Source: Histoplasma ohiense (taxonomy: Eukaryota; Ascomycota; Eurotiomycetes; Onygenales; Ajellomycetaceae). From it: a DNA stretch of 64,000 nt. Where the stretch lies: contig JAEVHH010000001.1 in NCBI GenBank assembly GCA_017607445.1, positions 6,944,001 to 7,008,000 of the forward strand, in the 5' to 3' direction. The first letter of the stretch is position 1, and each line of letters opens with the position of its first letter. Position numbers and translations under genes: made by a program. The notes beneath the pieces were generated by a model. That model ran no database searches. It had not been told where the DNA came from and worked only from the letters and a program-made list of their open reading frames with translations. Positions 60,711-64,000 of the stretch are shown in pieces.

Positions 60711-62137
60711 AGAAGCCTCCATCCCCACTTCTCATGCTCATGTATCCCCTCTCCCCACACTTGATTTCAAGACACTTTCCCTATCCCCTCTCCTTATGCT
60801 GTTATGTTTTTTATTTTATTTTTCGTTTTTCAAATTTTTTCTTCTTCTTTGCTTTTTCTTTTGTTTCCGTCTTCATAGCCACTATAGCGAGCATTTCATC
60901 TTTTGCAGTTCCGTGTAAATATCCTTATTTGTGCATAGGCAGATACCCCATGTACTTTCCGTCCCCTATCAAACAAACATATATACCCTCTCCTTCCCAC
61001 GTTTCCTCCCCCACCTTTTTTTCTTTCACTTCCTACAAGCAATCCTCTTTTGCGTATAAGAAACCTACCTGGCTCCTTTCCAGCCTAAAATGGATGGATG
61101 TCACCAACTGGCAAATATTTGTATGGCAGAAACTGAAGGTCGCCATTTTTTTGCTTGAATTGCTTCTTTGCAAGTCTTCTGGGTGGCGATTCCTTATTTT
61201 ACCCATCTCTTTTTTTACCCCTCGTATGTTTTCGTTTCGTTTCTCGCTCATATAATCTTCTTTCCCCGCTCGTTCTTGTTTCATTTTCATTTTTTGCGCC
61301 GTCCTCCAGAATGTCTTGAGCCCAATTCCAAACCCACCGCTCTATTTCCCCTCCACGCCCTCCTGGGGTTTCTTTTCTTATCTTTTCATATTTACGATCT
61401 ACTACTCTTCTGCAAGTATTCAGCTTGATGATACCTAGGTACAATTCATTAGCTAGCTTTATGTTAGTCATGTAGTTAGTTAATTCGTACAGAATGATAA
61501 AAAAGAATATATATATATATATATAGGTTCAATGATTGAATTAGGATAGTTGCCGGTTTAATTTTGTTGTTTTTCTCATTCATTGGCAACCTGAGAAGTT
61601 GATGAGCCCTGAGGGGAGAGCAGACTGGCGGTTTTGGTTATTCAATCAGTCATAGATTCTAATCACGAAACGAATATCGTCGTTTCATAGCGAAGTCGAG
61701 TCCCCATGCCGTATCAGCGAGTGATCTCATCATAGAAACGGTTGATAAAGGCATAAACGCTTCGGATAAAACAAAGCGCGTTTCAGAAAACCCCGTTCGT
61801 TCTATTTAACTGCCCTAAGACATGATCAATCATTAGGCTTCTCGGTTTTCCCCAAAACATTACAAGAAGAAAATTTGTCCATCACGGATATCACCAATCA
61901 ACATTTCTACTACCTGTCGTGCTTGCGCCGTCATTACATGTCATTCGTATATGCCCATACCACGGCAGGAATCCACGCACAACTAATCTCCCTTGAATCT
62001 CATGCAAAAATTATTCCAAAAGACAAAACCGAAGACTCCCTCTCGTAGCTCCCTCCAGAAGCCAACAACCCAATCAAAAACACAAACTGGAGCATGAAAT
62101 CATTGCCATGCCGCTGCATGCCGCCGCAGTCTTGATA
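60711..62137. other. Convergent intergenic region
   Basis: No gene supported. Plus-strand T-rich sequence after 60711 fits the 3' UTR of the SAM/PH gene. A TA microsatellite lies at 61506-61525. The right end holds the 3' UTR of atg5. Confidence 0.55.
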
Positions 62138-63294
62138 TCACCCCACCATGGACACCACAATGGCTAACCAGCCATCTGCATACCCGGCTACACGCACAAC
62201 CTCCTCCAGCGGTGCGGTCATAGGAACAACAGCCCCCTGGAGCACAGGTTTCGCCAGGACTGGGATCCGTTTGCTGGGGAAGAGGCTGGGAAGAAGCGAA
62301 TTTAGACTCGATCCTATAGTCTGTTGCTGCGGTTGGGTTTGTCGTCCGGGTGCTCCAGTTTGATTGGCAGCGGGCGGAATCGTGGGTGGAAACAGAGACT
62401 GTATTACTTTAAGTGACGGGGTAGCGGAGTTCGGCGGAGATGGCAGGAAAATCCTCAGTGGGATATTTCGGAATTGATTGGGCCCGCCGGGGATGAGAAT
62501 GTTGGAAATCCGTTGGAAGTTTGTGAAGTCATCTGGTTTCCTTTGTTGTTAGTATTTGTTCCTAGTGCAAACTACAAAAATGGATCTATCGATGCATGCA
62601 TGCACGCACGCTCTTGGACAGCTTGCCACAATCCAGATGAATCCTCCTTAGACAATGTCATGATACGCTTTGCTGTTCCATTCCGCACAAAATCAGCTTC
62701 TTTGACACTATTAATGAATGCATCATGAATAACTCTTCCGTCAGCATCGAGCCGAACAAGCTCCTGGTCCGGCCAATCGCTAAAATGAACCTGCAACTGC
62801 CAAGGAATTGGGTCGCGGGGTTCGTGCACATTGTGGGGTTCAGGATCATTTGGCTGTCGTGGAGAAGCTGTATGCGAAAGGTGTTCGCCAACGGTAGACT
62901 TGGAAGTAACTGGATCTGCTCCCGAATATAGATCATACAGGAGTCCGAGGGGATAGTGCCACTTCAGGGGAACCCCTTCAAAGGAAAACCAGCCTTGATA
63001 GTCCTGGGCTTCGATATCAATCAAGGATGTAGCAAAGAAGGCACGTAGCCTCGGGAGTAAAAACGGCAAATATGATACACGAGGGTAACATATCTGAAAT
63101 ATCTAGAGTCAGACAAATGAATCGATGATGGAAGCACATGTCTGGGGATCAGATAAAGGGATCGAAATTACAAGATATGGGTCTGCCTTGTCATAGGTCC
63201 GGCATTCAGCCGGAGACAGTGTTATTTCGAGAGGGATACGGCCCTCCCACACTCTTCGCTGGATAGCACTTGGGGCTGGCGTTGGGCTTGCCAT
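62138..63294 (-). CDS. atg5: Autophagy protein Atg5
   Basis: Three exons, complement(62138..62532, 62610..63093, 63172..63294), give 333 residues. The introns are 78 bp (GTAATT...TTTCAG) and 77 bp (GTGCGT...ACCAG) and the phases match. The N-terminal UFD-1 part has RRVWEGRIPLEITLSPAECR and, after splicing, [40 protein letters not shown] follows at about 75-94. The Atg12 acceptor lysine is expected in FINSVKEADFVRNGTAKRIM, at about Lys172. The second ubiquitin-like part includes NIPLRIFLPSPP and ends in PVLAKPVLQGAVVPMTAPLE and YADGWLAIV. Atg5 is joined to Atg12 and, with Atg16, promotes Atg8 lipidation on the growing autophagosome. Length and order are standard. The insert at about 100-135 (His/Pro-rich) is variable in fungi. 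The second intron contains a short TGCA/CGCA alternating tract. Confidence 0.97.
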
Positions 63295-64000
63295 GATTCC
63301 CAGTTGTGCCTAATGTTGATGACAGCCTAGCAGAGTAATATTCATCCTCGGGTCTAATAGGTTACCAAAGTCAGTTGCGCTCCACTTCACAAATATTATT
63401 CAGATCGAGGCATGCTAGTGCTTTATACTCACGTAGACACCAACGAACGATCACTATTTTATTGACGGCTTTATCCAAATCCTGCACTCCACATTTGATT
63501 CTTACAATCCAAAGGCAGGGCATGTCATCACCACGACAAATTCATGTCAGATGGAACAAACTACGATCAATACAAGGTTTGATCCGTCATTAACAGGTCG
63601 GTCCTCGATGATAAGGATGTTGTTGGATAGGAAGAAACGGACGCACGTGACTAAACGTCAAGGCTTGTTGTCCCCAATTCGTCTCATTCTGTATTTTGTC
63701 CAAATCAACTCTGGGCTGATTATCCGGAGAGGCGGCAGTTAATTACATTTTATCGCTCCAAGCTCCTACTGTGGAATTTAGATGAAAGCTTGTCATCGAC
63801 TGCTATGGTCCATCATTCCAGCAGTGTTCGGCCATGAACATAAAATTAACACCCAAACGACCTAGTATATTCCAAATTATTTTAAAATCCTCTTTGCAGT
63901 CTTTCTTTTTAACTGCGGTGATCTTTTCGTGGAGATCCTCCACAAATCCCCAAGCCTGAGGTAATCAAGGAGAAACTCAAAAGCCTAGAATCAAGCCTTG
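63295..64000. other. Upstream region of atg5
   Basis: No supported gene to the right edge. Short plus-strand ORFs at 63375-63742 have no recognisable domain. The atg5 promoter should lie next to 63294. Confidence 0.5.

Noticed and set aside
60167..60760. Minus-strand ORFs of up to 197 codons
   Set aside because: They are antisense to the PH domain exon of the SAM/PH gene.
1..64000. CRISPR array, bacterial operon or rRNA genes
   Set aside because: No regularly spaced repeats with unique spacers, no Shine-Dalgarno-type gene strings and no rRNA sequence were seen; the genes are spliced and eukaryotic.

Overview
The window looks like nuclear DNA of a filamentous ascomycete, most likely Eurotiomycetes and probably Onygenales. 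The reasons are short introns (about 50-200 bp) with GTAAGT/GTATGT donors and CTAAC-like branch points, long intergenic gaps full of homopolymers and pentanucleotide microsatellites, a typical Pezizomycotina gene set (palF, shr3, Zn(II)2Cys6 factor, tyrosinase, atg5), decayed fungal kinase families, and a block almost free of CpG that resembles CpG-directed repeat mutation. The order is inferred from family resemblance; no database was searched.

Layout. 3.1-3.8 kb: proline/serine-rich conserved protein (+). 7.3-8.5 kb: conserved protein of unknown function (+). 9.5-10.4 kb: Shr3 amino-acid-permease chaperone (-). 11.7-14.7 kb: eight-exon tyrosinase (-). 14.7-19.7 kb: gene-poor, with an unrecognised coding relic near 17.3-18.1 kb. 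19.7-22.2 kb: pH-signalling arrestin PalF (-). 25.5-26.2 kb: phosphopantothenoylcysteine decarboxylase (+). 26.2-30.8 kb: relic zone with a DUF3435-like fragment and a kinase-like pseudogene. 30.8-31.6 kb: Mnd1 (-). 32.8-33.3 kb: small two-exon hypothetical gene that is visible only after splicing (-). 33.5-34.2 kb: Rrn10-like factor (-), divergent from a CSA/ERCC8-like WD40 repair protein at 34.4-36.0 kb (+). 37.5-39.8 kb: Zn(II)2Cys6 regulator (-) with a very long, repeat-rich upstream region (39.8-44.7 kb). 44.7-54 kb: relic zone with a possible three-exon remnant, an SRPK-type kinase pseudogene, a truncated zinc-cluster ORF, a CpG desert and an AT-rich block. 58.1-60.7 kb: SAM+PH domain protein (+). 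62.1-63.3 kb: Atg5 (-).

The functional genes are mostly unrelated housekeeping and regulatory genes and do not form a pathway cluster. The two repeat/relic zones (26-30 kb and 45-54 kb) are the accessory parts. I did not find a convincing new multi-gene system. The most useful new observations are the spliced small gene at 33 kb, the near-absence of CpG across about 1.2 kb at 50.7-51.9 kb, the transition-type nonsense codons in the SRPK-like pseudogene, and two genes that seem to begin with an ATG-only exon. Exon boundaries were read by eye from splice consensus and reading-frame phase.
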